From Gammaproteobacteria bacterium (lineage in GTDB: Bacteria > Pseudomonadota > Gammaproteobacteria > Pseudomonadales > Porticoccaceae), in assembly GCA_003646355.1 (NCBI GenBank), contig QNFO01000107.1:1-5451 (forward strand): a DNA stretch of 5,451 bases, read 5' to 3'. The notes under the pieces are model-generated. The model did not search any database. It saw only the letters and a program-made list of their open reading frames with translations, and was not told where the DNA came from. A program made the translations under genes and the position numbers. The number at the start of each line of letters is the position of its first letter. Position 1 is the first letter of the stretch. Positions 1 to 5,451 of the stretch are shown here, one piece after another.

Positions 1-1196
1 ACGTTGGGCAGATCGATCCAGTCGTCCATCATTTCGTCGATATTTTCTTCACGCCGCTCGGCAATCGCCGCATCGAGCACGGCAAAATCAAATTTAGACT
101 CCTCGTGCTCAACCCGCTCCGGCTTGGCCTTCGTGGTCGGCTTGACCGAAATAACCCCGCAATACTCCGGCATATTGGCGGCGAATGCTTCCGTACCAAT
201 AGCCCGAGAGATATCAATAATCGCATTTTTATCCATGGTCACCAGTGGCCGCAGGGTCAGCATATCGGTGACGCTGTCGATCACCGATAAGTTTGTCAGG
301 GTTTGGCTCGACACCTGAGCCACGGCCTCACCGGTCACCAGGGCCTCGACCTTCCAGTTTTGCGCCACCTCGGTGGCCGCCCGCAGCATCATGCGTTTCA
401 GCACCACGCCCATGTGCGAGTTATCGACCTTGGTGAGAATTTCCGCCACCACATCTTCGAAGGGCACGGTAATAAATTTCACCCGATGAGAAGAGCCGTA
501 TTTATCCCACAAATACCAGGCAACCTCTTTAACGCCCAGCTCGTGGGCGCGACCGCCAAGATTGAAAAAACAATAGTGGGTGCGCAAACCCCGCTTGATG
601 GTCATGTAACTGGCCACGGTGGAGTCGAAGCCGCCGGAGATTAATGACAGCACGGCATCTTGCGTACCAAGGGGGAAGCCGCCCAAACCTTGGGCCGTGG
701 TTTCGAGTACGGAAAGTACCTGGCCGCGAATATCGAGACGTATTTCAACATCGGCACCTTTAAGCTGTACTTTTCTGGCCTCAGAGCGCTGAAAGAGACG
801 GCCGCCCACTTCGCGCTCGAAGTCGGTGGAGCTAAAGTCATGCTTGCCGGTGCGCTTTACCCGCAGGCAAAAACTGCTGCCACTCAGGCTCTCGCCATAC
901 AAGGGCCAAAGTAGCTCGGCCATTTCATCAAAATCACCCAGCACGTGGGTGCTGACATGGGAGTAATTGGCCACCCCCGGTGTGTTGCCCAACAAACGGG
1001 CGATAAAAGCATGGCGCTCAACATCGACACCCTCGGCGACCAGTTCAATTTTGTCCCACTGGCTCAGTACTTTTACATCGGGGTATTGGCCTTTAACCAA
1101 ACGACGCAGGTTCTCCCGCAGCTGTTTAATAAAGCGTTTGCGCACGGGTGGGCTTTTAATAATGATTTCGGGAAAGAGCTTAACGACAAAATGCAT
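1..1196 (-). CDS. thiI: tRNA 4-thiouridine synthase / thiamine sulfur carrier ThiI, C-terminus outside window
   Basis: The gene reads leftwards from the ATG at 1196-1194, and 398 residues are visible before the window edge. ThiI adenylates U8 of tRNA and transfers persulfide sulfur to make s4U. In many bacteria it also supplies sulfur for the thiamine thiazole; it is cytosolic and works with IscS. Seen here: an N-terminal start MHFVVKLFPEI typical of the family, a THUMP-like region at about residues 60-165, the PP-loop SGGFDS at 187-192, the conserved GEAVAQVSSQT at 289-299, and EYCGVIS with Cys346, which aligns with E. coli Cys344 (disulfide partner of the rhodanese cysteine). In the E. coli protein (482 aa) a rhodanese domain starts at about residue 404, just beyond this edge, so its presence cannot be judged here. 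The start is firm because an in-frame TAG lies two codons upstream. The Shine-Dalgarno is poor. The gene is divergent from glnA. Confidence 0.96.
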   Translation of the reverse strand, partial: MHFVVKLFPEIIIKSPPVRKRFIKQLRENLRRLVKGQYPDVKVLSQWDKIELVAEGVDVERHAFIARLLGNTPGVANYSHVSTHVLGDFDEMAELLWPLYGESLSGSSFCLRVKRTGKHDFSSTDFEREVGGRLFQRSEARKVQLKGADVEIRLDIRGQVLSVLETTAQGLGGFPLGTQDAVLSLISGGFDSTVASYMTIKRGLRTHYCFFNLGGRAHELGVKEVAWYLWDKYGSSHRVKFITVPFEDVVAEILTKVDNSHMGVVLKRMMLRAATEVAQNWKVEALVTGEAVAQVSSQTLTNLSVIDSVTDMLTLRPLVTMDKNAIIDISRAIGTEAFAANMPEYCGVISVKPTTKAKPERVEHEESKFDFAVLDAAIAERREENIDEMMDDWIDLPN

Positions 1197-1225
1197 GGGC
1201 TAGGGACACTACAGGTAGTTCAAAG

Positions 1226-1240
1226 TGGCGCGTATTATAG
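1226..1240 (-). promoter_or_regulatory. Putative sigma-70 promoter of thiI (-10 box)
   Basis: On the minus strand a perfect TATAAT (1239-1234) is followed by a GC-rich discriminator ACGCGCC. It sits about 38 bases before the thiI ATG, giving a predicted leader of about 30 nt. No good -35 hexamer is seen at 16-18 bp spacing (the best is TATCTG-like), so the call rests on the -10 box and its position. Confidence 0.55.
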
Positions 1241-1358
1241 AGTAGTCGCCGCGTGGCAGATACGGGCTATACCCTGCGCCAAACAAGCACGCTATGAACA
1301 GCCCACCCTTTCAATTCTCTAACCTGAAATAAGGAAGACAAATTCCTTTACAACAAGC

Positions 1359-1373
1359 GCTCGCTTTTGGTGC
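1359..1373. promoter_or_regulatory. Putative NtrC binding site, distal (glnA)
   Basis: The 15-mer GCTCGCTTTTGGTGC fits the NtrC pattern GCAC-N7-GTGC at 7 of 8 defined bases. Its centre (about 1366) is about 127 bp upstream of the predicted sigma-54 start and 31 bp (about three helical turns) from the next site. In E. coli glnA the two strong sites are centred near -140 and -108. The match is inferred from pattern and position. Confidence 0.5.
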
Positions 1374-1381
1374 TTGTAGGC

Positions 1382-1387
1382 TATAAT
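1382..1387 (+). promoter_or_regulatory. Putative sigma-70 promoter glnAp1 (-10 box)
   Basis: A perfect TATAAT is followed by GCGCACC, a GC-rich discriminator. No clear -35 hexamer is present at 16-18 bp. It lies between the two NtrC-like sites, about 100 bp upstream of the sigma-54 start, as does glnAp1 of enteric bacteria. There, NtrC binding represses the sigma-70 promoter. A transcript from about 1394 would have a leader of about 247 nt. Confidence 0.5.
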
Positions 1388-1389
1388 GC

Positions 1390-1404
1390 GCACCACTTTG
1401 GAGG
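1390..1404. promoter_or_regulatory. Putative NtrC binding site, proximal (glnA)
   Basis: GCACCACTTTGGAGG has a perfect left half-site GCACCA and a degenerate right half (TGGAGG instead of TGGTGC). Its centre is near -96 relative to the predicted sigma-54 start, and it covers the predicted start of the upstream sigma-70 promoter. Caution: most of this sequence is shared with the block at the thiI promoter, so the half-site may reflect promoter similarity rather than NtrC binding. Confidence 0.35.
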
Positions 1405-1405
1405 C

Positions 1406-1417
1406 CTTGCTAGCAAG
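1406..1417. repeat. Perfect 12-bp palindrome CTTGCTAGCAAG
   Basis: The palindrome begins just after the proximal NtrC-like site and is centred near -81 of the predicted sigma-54 start. It does not match the NtrC pattern. It could be an operator for another regulator or chance. Confidence 0.45.
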
Positions 1418-1466
1418 TTTCGGCTAAAAAGCCCCCATTTCAGCACTCTGCACAGCGCAGGGGCTG

Positions 1467-1482
1467 TGGCATAGCTTTTGCA
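1467..1482 (+). promoter_or_regulatory. Sigma-54 promoter of glnA (glnAp2)
   Basis: TGGCATAGCTTTTGCA matches the -24/-12 consensus TGGCAC-N5-TTGCA at all but one defined position, and the GG-to-GC spacing is exact. The start would fall near 1493, giving a leader of about 148 nt before the glnA ATG. NtrC-like sites sit at enhancer distance upstream. Sigma-54 control of glnA is established in enteric and many other proteobacteria. Confidence 0.85.
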
Positions 1483-1496
1483 CAAGAGCTTGTGCA
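1479..1496. repeat. Perfect 8-bp-arm dyad over the -12 element and start site of glnAp2
   Basis: TGCACAAGAGCTTGTGCA has two perfect 8-bp arms around a 2-bp centre. It shares its left arm with the -12 TTGCA element and extends past the predicted start at about 1493. It contains GCAC-N8-GTGC, one base longer than the NtrC pattern. It could be a weak NtrC site, another operator, or a structure affecting promoter opening. Confidence 0.6.
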
Positions 1497-1530
1497 GCGT
1501 TATCGTAGTAACACATAAGCTAAAATACCG

Positions 1531-1554
1531 ATGGCAATTCTACGGCCTTGCCAT
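1531..1554 (+). other. Hairpin in the glnA leader
   Basis: ATGGCAA (1531-1537) and TTGCCAT (1548-1554) are perfect 7-bp arms around a 10-nt loop. The hairpin lies about 40 nt into the predicted sigma-54 transcript. It is followed by TACTTTG and not by a U-run, so it is not an intrinsic terminator. Its function is unknown; it may affect mRNA stability. Confidence 0.4.
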
Positions 1555-1629
1555 TACTTTGTTCCACGCTCAATCGCCGTCTTTCTATTGCGAGAGGCGA
1601 GTGAAAGAAAACCACACTGATCTAGATCT

Positions 1630-1635
1630 GGAGGA
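1630..1635 (+). promoter_or_regulatory. glnA ribosome binding site
   Basis: GGAGGA lies 5 nt before the ATG at 1641. It is the strongest Shine-Dalgarno in the window and fixes the glnA start, in keeping with a highly expressed gene. Confidence 0.9.
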
Positions 1636-1640
1636 CATAA

Positions 1641-3047
1641 ATGTCTGAAAAAACGTTAAATCTCATCAAAGAAAGTGAAGCTGGCTGGGTTGATCTTCGT
1701 TTCACCGACACCCAAGGCAAAGAGCAACACGTCACTATCCCTTCAAGCGAAGTCGATGAAGGCTTCTTTGAAGAAGGCAAAATGTTTGACGGCTCATCTA
1801 TTGCTGGCTGGAAAGGCATTAACGACTCGGACATGATTTTGATGCCCGACGACGAAACCTCCGTGCTCGACCCCTTCACCGATGAAGAAACTATCATCCT
1901 GCGTTGCGGCATTCTCGAGCCAGCAACCTTGCAGGGCTACACTCGCGACCCTCGCTCCATTGCCGACCGCGCCCAGGAATACATGTGCTCCACTGGCATC
2001 GCCGATACTGTACTGTTTGGCCCAGAGCCCGAATTTTTCGTTTTTGACGACGTAAAATGGGGCGCCAACATGAGCGGCGCGTTCTACAAAGTCGCCTCTG
2101 AAGAAGCTGCATGGGCCACTGAACACGACTTCCCTGATGGCAACATGGGTCACCGTCCTGGCGTTAAAGGCGGCTACTTCCCCGTTCCCCCCGTTGACTC
2201 CCTGCACGACCTGCGTGCCGCCATGTGTGGTGCGATGACGCAAATGGGCCTCGAAGTTGAAGTTCATCACCACGAAGTCGGTACTGCCGGACAATGTGAA
2301 ATTGGTGTTGGCCCCGCCACACTGACGAAAAAAGCTGATGAAATTCAGATCTTTAAGTACTGCGTACACAATGTCGCTCACGCCTACGGCAAAACAGCGA
2401 CCTTTATGCCCAAGCCATTAGTTGGCGACAACGGTTCCGGCATGCACTGCCACCAGTCACTCTCTAAAGACGGCACCAACATCTTCACTGGTGACGTTTA
2501 CGCGGGCATGTCTGAAACAGCCTTGTTCTACATTGGCGGCATCATCAAGCACGCACGGGCCATTAACGCCTTTGCCAACGCCTCAACCAACTCCTACAAG
2601 CGTTTGGTTCCTGGCTTTGAAGCACCTGTTATGCTCGCTTACTCTGCGCGCAACCGCTCTGCTTCCATCCGCATTCCGCACGTGCCGAACCCCAAAGCAC
2701 GCCGCATTGAAGTGCGCTTCCCTGATCCCACAGCTAACCCTTACCTGGCTTTCACTGCCATGTTGATGGCTGGCCTCGACGGCATTAAAAACAAGATCCA
2801 CCCCGGCGATCCTGCTGACAAAGATCTTTACGACCTGCCTCCCGAAGAAGCGGCCGCTATTCCGACCGTTGCCTCTTCACTGGAGCAAGCACTGGAAGCT
2901 CTCGACAATGACCGTGAGTTCCTCACTGTTGGCGGCGTAATGGATGACGACGTCATTGACGCCTTCATCGCGCTGAAGCAGGAAGAAGTTGAAAAACTCA
3001 ACATGACCACTCACCCCGTTGAGTTCGACATGTACTACAGCGTTTAA
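1641..3047 (+). CDS. glnA: Glutamine synthetase, type I (adenylylatable)
   Basis: The product makes glutamine from glutamate, ammonia and ATP in the cytoplasm, as a dodecamer. At 468 aa it is the normal GSI length and is complete. The N-terminal beta-grasp domain (about 1-100) carries the Asp50 loop [10 protein letters not shown] (48-57). The catalytic domain shows the metal ligands Glu129 and Glu131 (GPEPEFFVF), Glu212 and Glu220, the [12 protein letters not shown] segment (262-273) with His269, the flap Glu327 (VPGFEAPV), and Glu357/Arg359 ([10 protein letters not shown]). Tyr397 in DLYDLPPEE is the site adenylylated by GlnE in GSI-beta enzymes, so covalent control by the GlnE/PII cascade is expected. 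It is preceded by the sigma-54 promoter and NtrC-like sites and followed by a terminator, so it is probably transcribed mainly alone. No odd or missing key residue was seen. Confidence 0.98.
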   Translation: MSEKTLNLIKESEAGWVDLRFTDTQGKEQHVTIPSSEVDEGFFEEGKMFDGSSIAGWKGINDSDMILMPDDETSVLDPFTDEETIILRCGILEPATLQGYTRDPRSIADRAQEYMCSTGIADTVLFGPEPEFFVFDDVKWGANMSGAFYKVASEEAAWATEHDFPDGNMGHRPGVKGGYFPVPPVDSLHDLRAAMCGAMTQMGLEVEVHHHEVGTAGQCEIGVGPATLTKKADEIQIFKYCVHNVAHAYGKTATFMPKPLVGDNGSGMHCHQSLSKDGTNIFTGDVYAGMSETALFYIGGIIKHARAINAFANASTNSYKRLVPGFEAPVMLAYSARNRSASIRIPHVPNPKARRIEVRFPDPTANPYLAFTAMLMAGLDGIKNKIHPGDPADKDLYDLPPEEAAAIPTVASSLEQALEALDNDREFLTVGGVMDDDVIDAFIALKQEEVEKLNMTTHPVEFDMYYSV

Positions 3048-3096
3048 GCTCTACCCGAGCCTAACGCTATAGAGCAGTTCATTAGAGCTAGCTCAC

Positions 3097-3131
3097 AAAA
3101 AGCCCGGTCTTCCATGGAGATCGGGCTTTTT
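3097..3131 (+). terminator. Intrinsic terminator after glnA
   Basis: AAAAAGCCCG (3097-3106) pairs with CGGGCTTTTT (3122-3131). The stem continues inward through TCT/AGA with G-U wobbles to a small loop near 3113-3115. The U-rich tail runs on as TTTTTCTTTTC. It lies 50 bases after the glnA stop and should separate glnA from the downstream genes. The A-run on the left makes it potentially bidirectional. Confidence 0.9.
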
Positions 3132-3223
3132 CTTTTCTACAAAGCGTATTATTCTAGCCCTAGAGTTCAAAGGGGGCCCAAGCTCCCAAACAAACAATAA
3201 CTGTCTGCTAAAGCGCAACTACT

Positions 3224-3784
3224 ATGAAAAAAGTCTCTGCAACACTCATCAGTCTGGCCCTGCTGACCGCCCCCTCCCTCTTTGCCGGCGAAGTTTATCG
3301 CGTTGTTGGTGAAGACGGCGAAGTCACCTACACCGACTCGCCATCGGCAAATGCGAAGGCAGAGACCGTCGACATGCCCGAAACCAATATCGCCATTGCC
3401 CCACCCCCCGCCATCACAAAAGACAGTAAAGGTGAAGCTGGTGAAGATGATGTCGCCTACACTAAAGCCCGCATTACTCAGCCAAACAATAACGCCACCA
3501 TTCCCCCAGGACAAAGCGAAGTCGTAGTTCAGATAGCACTTGAACCCTTGCTACAAACGGGTCACCTGGTCCAGATATATATAGATGGACGCAAGCAGGG
3601 CTCACCCAGTGCCGCTACCACATTCACCATCACCAGCCTGGATAGAGGAAAGCACAGCGTACGCGCAGAAGTTATTGGCGCCGATAAACAACGCAAAACC
3701 AAAACACAAACCATCACCTTTCATGTCAAACAGCACTCATCCAACAGCAAAGCAAAACCTGCCGGGCCTACCCCCAAAAAATAG
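3224..3784 (+). CDS. Secreted DUF4124-domain protein with C-terminal Ig-like domain
   Basis: This is a 186-aa protein of unknown function. It has a signal peptide: basic MKK, a hydrophobic core at about 4-20, and probable cleavage after LFA at residue 21. The mature start EVYRVVGEDGEVTYTDSP (23-40) is a clear DUF4124 motif (the pattern is VYRWVDxDGxVHYSDxP). A Pro/Ala and acidic linker (about 50-80) leads to a beta-rich segment at about 82-168 (ARITQPNNNATIPPG, GHLVQIYIDGRKQG, LDRGKHSVRAEV). This looks like the Ig-like fold seen at the C-terminus of some periplasmic proteins. The tail is basic and low-complexity, ending KPAGPTPKK. It is probably periplasmic or envelope-associated. The start is chosen by the signal peptide, since no good Shine-Dalgarno is visible. 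No strong promoter was seen in 3132-3223 (only weak TATTAT/TATTCT boxes near 3147-3155), so it may rely partly on glnA readthrough. The DUF has no assigned role in nitrogen control. Confidence 0.9.
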   Translation: MKKVSATLISLALLTAPSLFAGEVYRVVGEDGEVTYTDSPSANAKAETVDMPETNIAIAPPPAITKDSKGEAGEDDVAYTKARITQPNNNATIPPGQSEVVVQIALEPLLQTGHLVQIYIDGRKQGSPSAATTFTITSLDRGKHSVRAEVIGADKQRKTKTQTITFHVKQHSSNSKAKPAGPTPKK

Positions 3785-3796
3785 CCCAACCACCAC

Positions 3797-3813
3797 TGCA
3801 CCAAAATAGTGCG
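3797..3813. promoter_or_regulatory. Putative NtrC binding site upstream of ntrB
   Basis: TGCACCAAAATAGTGCG contains GCAC-N7-GTGC with all eight defined bases correct, and 16 of 17 bases fit the extended form TGCACYA-N3-TRGTGCA allowing for the last base. It is the best NtrC match in the window and begins 12 bases after the stop of the preceding gene. Its centre is about 110 bp upstream of the predicted sigma-54 start at about 3915, which is the usual enhancer distance. Confidence 0.7.
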
Positions 3814-3828
3814 CCCTATGGCTTTTAA

Positions 3829-3875
3829 AGTTACACTCTCTGAAGGTGATAACACCTATTAGCTAGAGTGTAACT
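3829..3875. repeat. Nested inverted repeat between enhancer and promoter of ntrB
   Basis: The outer arms AGTTACACTCT (3829-3839) and AGAGTGTAACT (3865-3875) are perfect over 11 bp. Inside lies a second hairpin AGGTG-ATAA-CACCT (3844-3857). No U-run follows the outer arm (GCTGCC comes next), so it is not a standard terminator, though it may slow or stop readthrough from the gene upstream. It may instead be an operator or a cruciform-forming element. Confidence 0.75.
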
Positions 3876-3888
3876 GCTGCCTTTAAAG

Positions 3889-3904
3889 TGGCCTGTTACT
3901 TGCT
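3889..3904 (+). promoter_or_regulatory. Putative sigma-54 promoter of ntrBC
   Basis: TGGCCTGTTACTTGCT keeps the -24 TGGC and -12 TTGCT blocks with exact spacing between GG and GC. The deviation is CT in place of AC after TGGC. The predicted start near 3915 leaves a leader of about 32 nt before the ntrB ATG at 3947. With the NtrC-like site at about -110 this has the layout of an NtrC-activated promoter. Confidence 0.6.
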
Positions 3905-3946
3905 TTAATTCAAACACCTTTGCAAAGCGCCGACCCTGCAGCGACA

Positions 3947-5035
3947 ATGAATAGTCATCAAACCAACCAGCTCGTTCTAGATAACCTCAATACGGGCGTG
4001 CTACTGATAGATGCCGACCTATCTATCACCTACCTCAACCCAGCCGCAGAAAGCCTGCTTACCGTCAGCGCCCACCGATTACTGAACAGCTACGCACCGC
4101 AGTTATTTGCCAAGGCCGAACCTCGACGCCAGGTCTTTCTCGATGCCCTGGCGAATGAATCTGCATTCACAGAACGTAAAGTTAAAGTTCTGCTCCCCGA
4201 CCTGCGCGAAATCACCGTCGATTATTCAGTGACCCCGCTAGCACAAGACGGGCAACAGCTGCTGCTGCTTGAAATGCTGCCCATCGACAGAACCCTTCGT
4301 ATTGATCGCGAAGAAGCACTACTGTCAGCCAACGACACTTCGCGCAATCTGGTTCGCGGCCTCGCCCACGAAATCAAAAACCCCCTGGGCGGTATTCGCG
4401 GCGCATCCCAGTTATTGGCGCTGGAGCTAGATAGAAGCGAACTCGTTGAGTACACCGACATTATCATTGCCGAAACCGATCGCCTGCGCGAACTGGTTGA
4501 CCGACTCCTCGGCTCACCCCTGCCGACCAAATTTGCTCTGCTCAACATCCATGAAGTCACCGAACACGTGGCGACACTAGTGCAGGCCGAAACTCACGGC
4601 TCGCTCATTATCAAAAAAGATTACGACCCTAGCATCCCCGAAATCATCGGCGATCGAGAGAAGCTAATTCAAGCCGTACTCAACGTCGTACGCAATGCGA
4701 TGCAGGCGTTGGACGGCGCTGACAAAATCGGCCACGGCGGCGAGATTATCCTGCGCACCCGCATTCTCAACCATTTTACGATCGGCAAGAAACGCCACCC
4801 CATGGTGTGCCGACTCGACATTATCGATAACGGGCCCGGCATCCCCAGCGATATCAGCGAGCGTATTTTCTACCCGATGATTAGTGGACGCGCCGAGGGT
4901 AGCGGCCTTGGCTTGCCCATAGCGCAATCAGCTATCCATCAGCATCAGGGCTTAATCGAGTGTGACAGCGAGCCGGGCTGCACACGCTTTTCTATTTATC
5001 TTCCACTAAAACCCATTAAGGACAGGCTAGCATGA
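3947..5035 (+). CDS. glnL: Nitrogen regulation sensor kinase/phosphatase NtrB
   Basis: NtrB (GlnL) autophosphorylates and phosphorylates NtrC when nitrogen is short; PII binding turns it to phosphatase action. It is cytosolic, and no membrane segment is seen. From the ATG at 3947 it is 362 aa, close to the usual 350-360. A PAS domain fills about 1-105 (TGVLLIDADLSITYLNPAAE). The H-box GLAHEIKNPLGGIRGA carries phospho-acceptor His141. HATPase_c motifs follow: N-box NVVRNAMQAL (from 246), G1 DNGPGIP (from 294) and G2 GSGLGLPIA (from 318). A TTG nine codons upstream (3920) would also be open, but it falls about 5 nt after the predicted transcript start. The ATG also matches the family's N-terminus better. 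Neither start has a good Shine-Dalgarno. The stop overlaps the ntrC start. Confidence 0.95.
   Translation: MNSHQTNQLVLDNLNTGVLLIDADLSITYLNPAAESLLTVSAHRLLNSYAPQLFAKAEPRRQVFLDALANESAFTERKVKVLLPDLREITVDYSVTPLAQDGQQLLLLEMLPIDRTLRIDREEALLSANDTSRNLVRGLAHEIKNPLGGIRGASQLLALELDRSELVEYTDIIIAETDRLRELVDRLLGSPLPTKFALLNIHEVTEHVATLVQAETHGSLIIKKDYDPSIPEIIGDREKLIQAVLNVVRNAMQALDGADKIGHGGEIILRTRILNHFTIGKKRHPMVCRLDIIDNGPGIPSDISERIFYPMISGRAEGSGLGLPIAQSAIHQHQGLIECDSEPGCTRFSIYLPLKPIKDRLA
5018..5022 (+). promoter_or_regulatory. ntrC ribosome binding site inside ntrB
   Basis: AAGGA within the last codons of ntrB lies 9 nt before the first of two tandem ATG codons (5032 and 5035). It supports reinitiation or coupled translation of ntrC. 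Confidence 0.65.
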
Positions 5036-5451
5036 TGAAACCGACAATTTGGATCGTCGACGATGACAACTCGATTCGCTGGGTTATGGAGAAGGCTCTC
5101 GAAAAAGCCAACCTACAAGTACGTAGTTTTGAAGATGCCAGCAAACTGCTCGCCGCTCTCTACAAGCAGCCTGAAGAACCTGACACCATTATCAGCGACA
5201 TCCGCATGCCCGGCATCGACGGCCTCGCCCTGCTCGATAAAATTCACGCCGAATTCCCTCAATTGCCGATTATTATTACCACCGCTCACTCCGACCTCGA
5301 CAGCGCCGTGGCGGCCTATCAGGGCGGTGCCTTCGAATATCTGCCAAAACCCTTTGACGTCGACGACTTAATATCGGTCGCCAACCGAGCCATTGCCTTC
5401 GCCCAGGAAAAAGCCCACAAAACCATTGAAGTGCCACCGCTGGATCAAACC
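5032..5451 (+). CDS. glnG: Nitrogen regulation response regulator NtrC, N-terminal part
   Basis: NtrC (GlnG) is the sigma-54 enhancer-binding activator partnered with NtrB. The 140 residues visible cover the receiver domain and the start of the linker; the AAA+ and DNA-binding domains lie beyond the right edge. Seen: the acidic pocket IVDDDNSIRWV (Asp10-12), phospho-acceptor Asp56 in ISDIRMPGIDG (E. coli Asp54), the switch Thr84 in ITTAHSD, and Lys106 in YLPKPFD. Two tandem ATG codons are possible. The first overlaps the ntrB stop as ATGA, and the second (5035) shortens the protein by one residue. The overlap indicates one ntrBC transcript. Confidence 0.96.
   Translation, partial: MMKPTIWIVDDDNSIRWVMEKALEKANLQVRSFEDASKLLAALYKQPEEPDTIISDIRMPGIDGLALLDKIHAEFPQLPIIITTAHSDLDSAVAAYQGGAFEYLPKPFDVDDLISVANRAIAFAQEKAHKTIEVPPLDQT

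Larger units (their letters stand above)
1219..1402. repeat. 22-bp near-identical inverted promoter blocks (arms 1219-1240 and 1381-1402)
   Basis: The plus strand at 1381-1402 and the minus strand at 1240-1219 match at 19 of 22 positions. Both read CTATAAT, then a CGC-containing discriminator, then CCACTTTG and a final purine pair ending in A. The two copies point away from each other, one towards glnA and one towards thiI. The match continues past the -10 box into the predicted first transcribed bases. Confidence 0.7.
1197..1640. other. Divergent thiI-glnA intergenic control region
   Basis: This 444-base stretch holds no convincing gene. From left to right it contains the thiI promoter, a featureless segment (about 1252-1355), two NtrC-like sites around a TATAAT box, a 12-bp palindrome, the sigma-54 promoter of glnA, a dyad at the predicted start site, a leader hairpin and the glnA Shine-Dalgarno. 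The order of elements upstream of glnA matches the well-known enteric glnAp1/glnAp2 layout. No thiamine (TPP) riboswitch was recognised upstream of thiI. Confidence 0.7.

Noticed and set aside
4..1322. Several plus-strand ORFs of 60-125 codons across the first 1.3 kb
   Set aside because: They are antisense to thiI, whose conserved motifs read cleanly through the whole stretch on the minus strand.
1531..1620. 29-codon ORF in the glnA leader (starting at the hairpin ATG), as a possible leader peptide
   Set aside because: It has no Shine-Dalgarno, its start lies inside the hairpin arm, and it lacks a telling residue run such as repeated Gln codons.
1794..2381. Long minus-strand ORF (195 codons) inside glnA
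   Set aside because: It is an antisense shadow of a highly conserved coding region, with no recognisable domain or ribosome binding site.
3047..3223. Promoter for the DUF4124 gene (TATTAT/TATTCT near 3147-3155)
   Set aside because: No acceptable -35 hexamer is present at 16-18 bp and the -10 match is modest, so it is mentioned only in the gene entry.
3920..3946. TTG start giving ntrB nine extra residues
   Set aside because: It has no Shine-Dalgarno, lies about 5 nt from the predicted transcript start, and the family's N-terminus matches the ATG at 3947.
1..5451. A novel mobile, defence or biosynthetic system
   Set aside because: All genes fall in known core families in a familiar order. 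No transposase, integrase, tRNA-flanked junction, direct-repeat array or composition break was seen.

Overview
The window is a nitrogen-control locus of a gammaproteobacterium. It holds thiI on the minus strand (cut by the left edge), then glnA, a small DUF4124-type secreted protein, ntrB (glnL) and the start of ntrC (glnG) on the plus strand. The gene order thiI / glnA / small DUF4124 protein / ntrBC resembles Pseudomonas and related marine gammaproteobacteria as I remember them. The roughly 50% GC and the long-form ThiI also fit that group. The genus cannot be read from the sequence.

Layout: thiI covers positions 1-1196. A 444-base divergent intergenic region (1197-1640) carries the thiI promoter and what looks like a complete nitrogen-regulated glnA control region: two NtrC-like sites flanking a perfect TATAAT box, then a well-spaced sigma-54 -24/-12 element and a leader of about 148 nt. 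glnA (1641-3047) encodes a full-length, adenylylatable type I glutamine synthetase and is followed by a strong intrinsic terminator. Next comes the DUF4124 / Ig-like secreted protein (3224-3784). A 162-base gap then holds a near-perfect NtrC site, a nested 11-bp inverted repeat and a second sigma-54-like promoter, all just upstream of ntrB. ntrB (3947-5035) overlaps ntrC (from 5032) by ATGA and the two are surely co-transcribed. ntrC runs off the right edge after the receiver domain.

How the parts work together: NtrB (PAS, HisKA and HATPase_c domains) would sense nitrogen state through PII proteins and phosphorylate NtrC on the Asp of its receiver domain. NtrC-P would then activate sigma-54 transcription of glnA and, if the second promoter is real, of ntrBC itself. 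That predicts a positive feedback loop. In the classical enteric arrangement, glnLp is instead a sigma-70 promoter repressed by NtrC.

I see no mobile element, CRISPR array, tRNA/rRNA gene or unknown defence-like system. The genes are familiar. The parts worth a second look are regulatory: the ntrB upstream region, the dyad overlapping the glnA sigma-54 start site, and the 22-bp near-identical promoter blocks facing each other between thiI and glnA.
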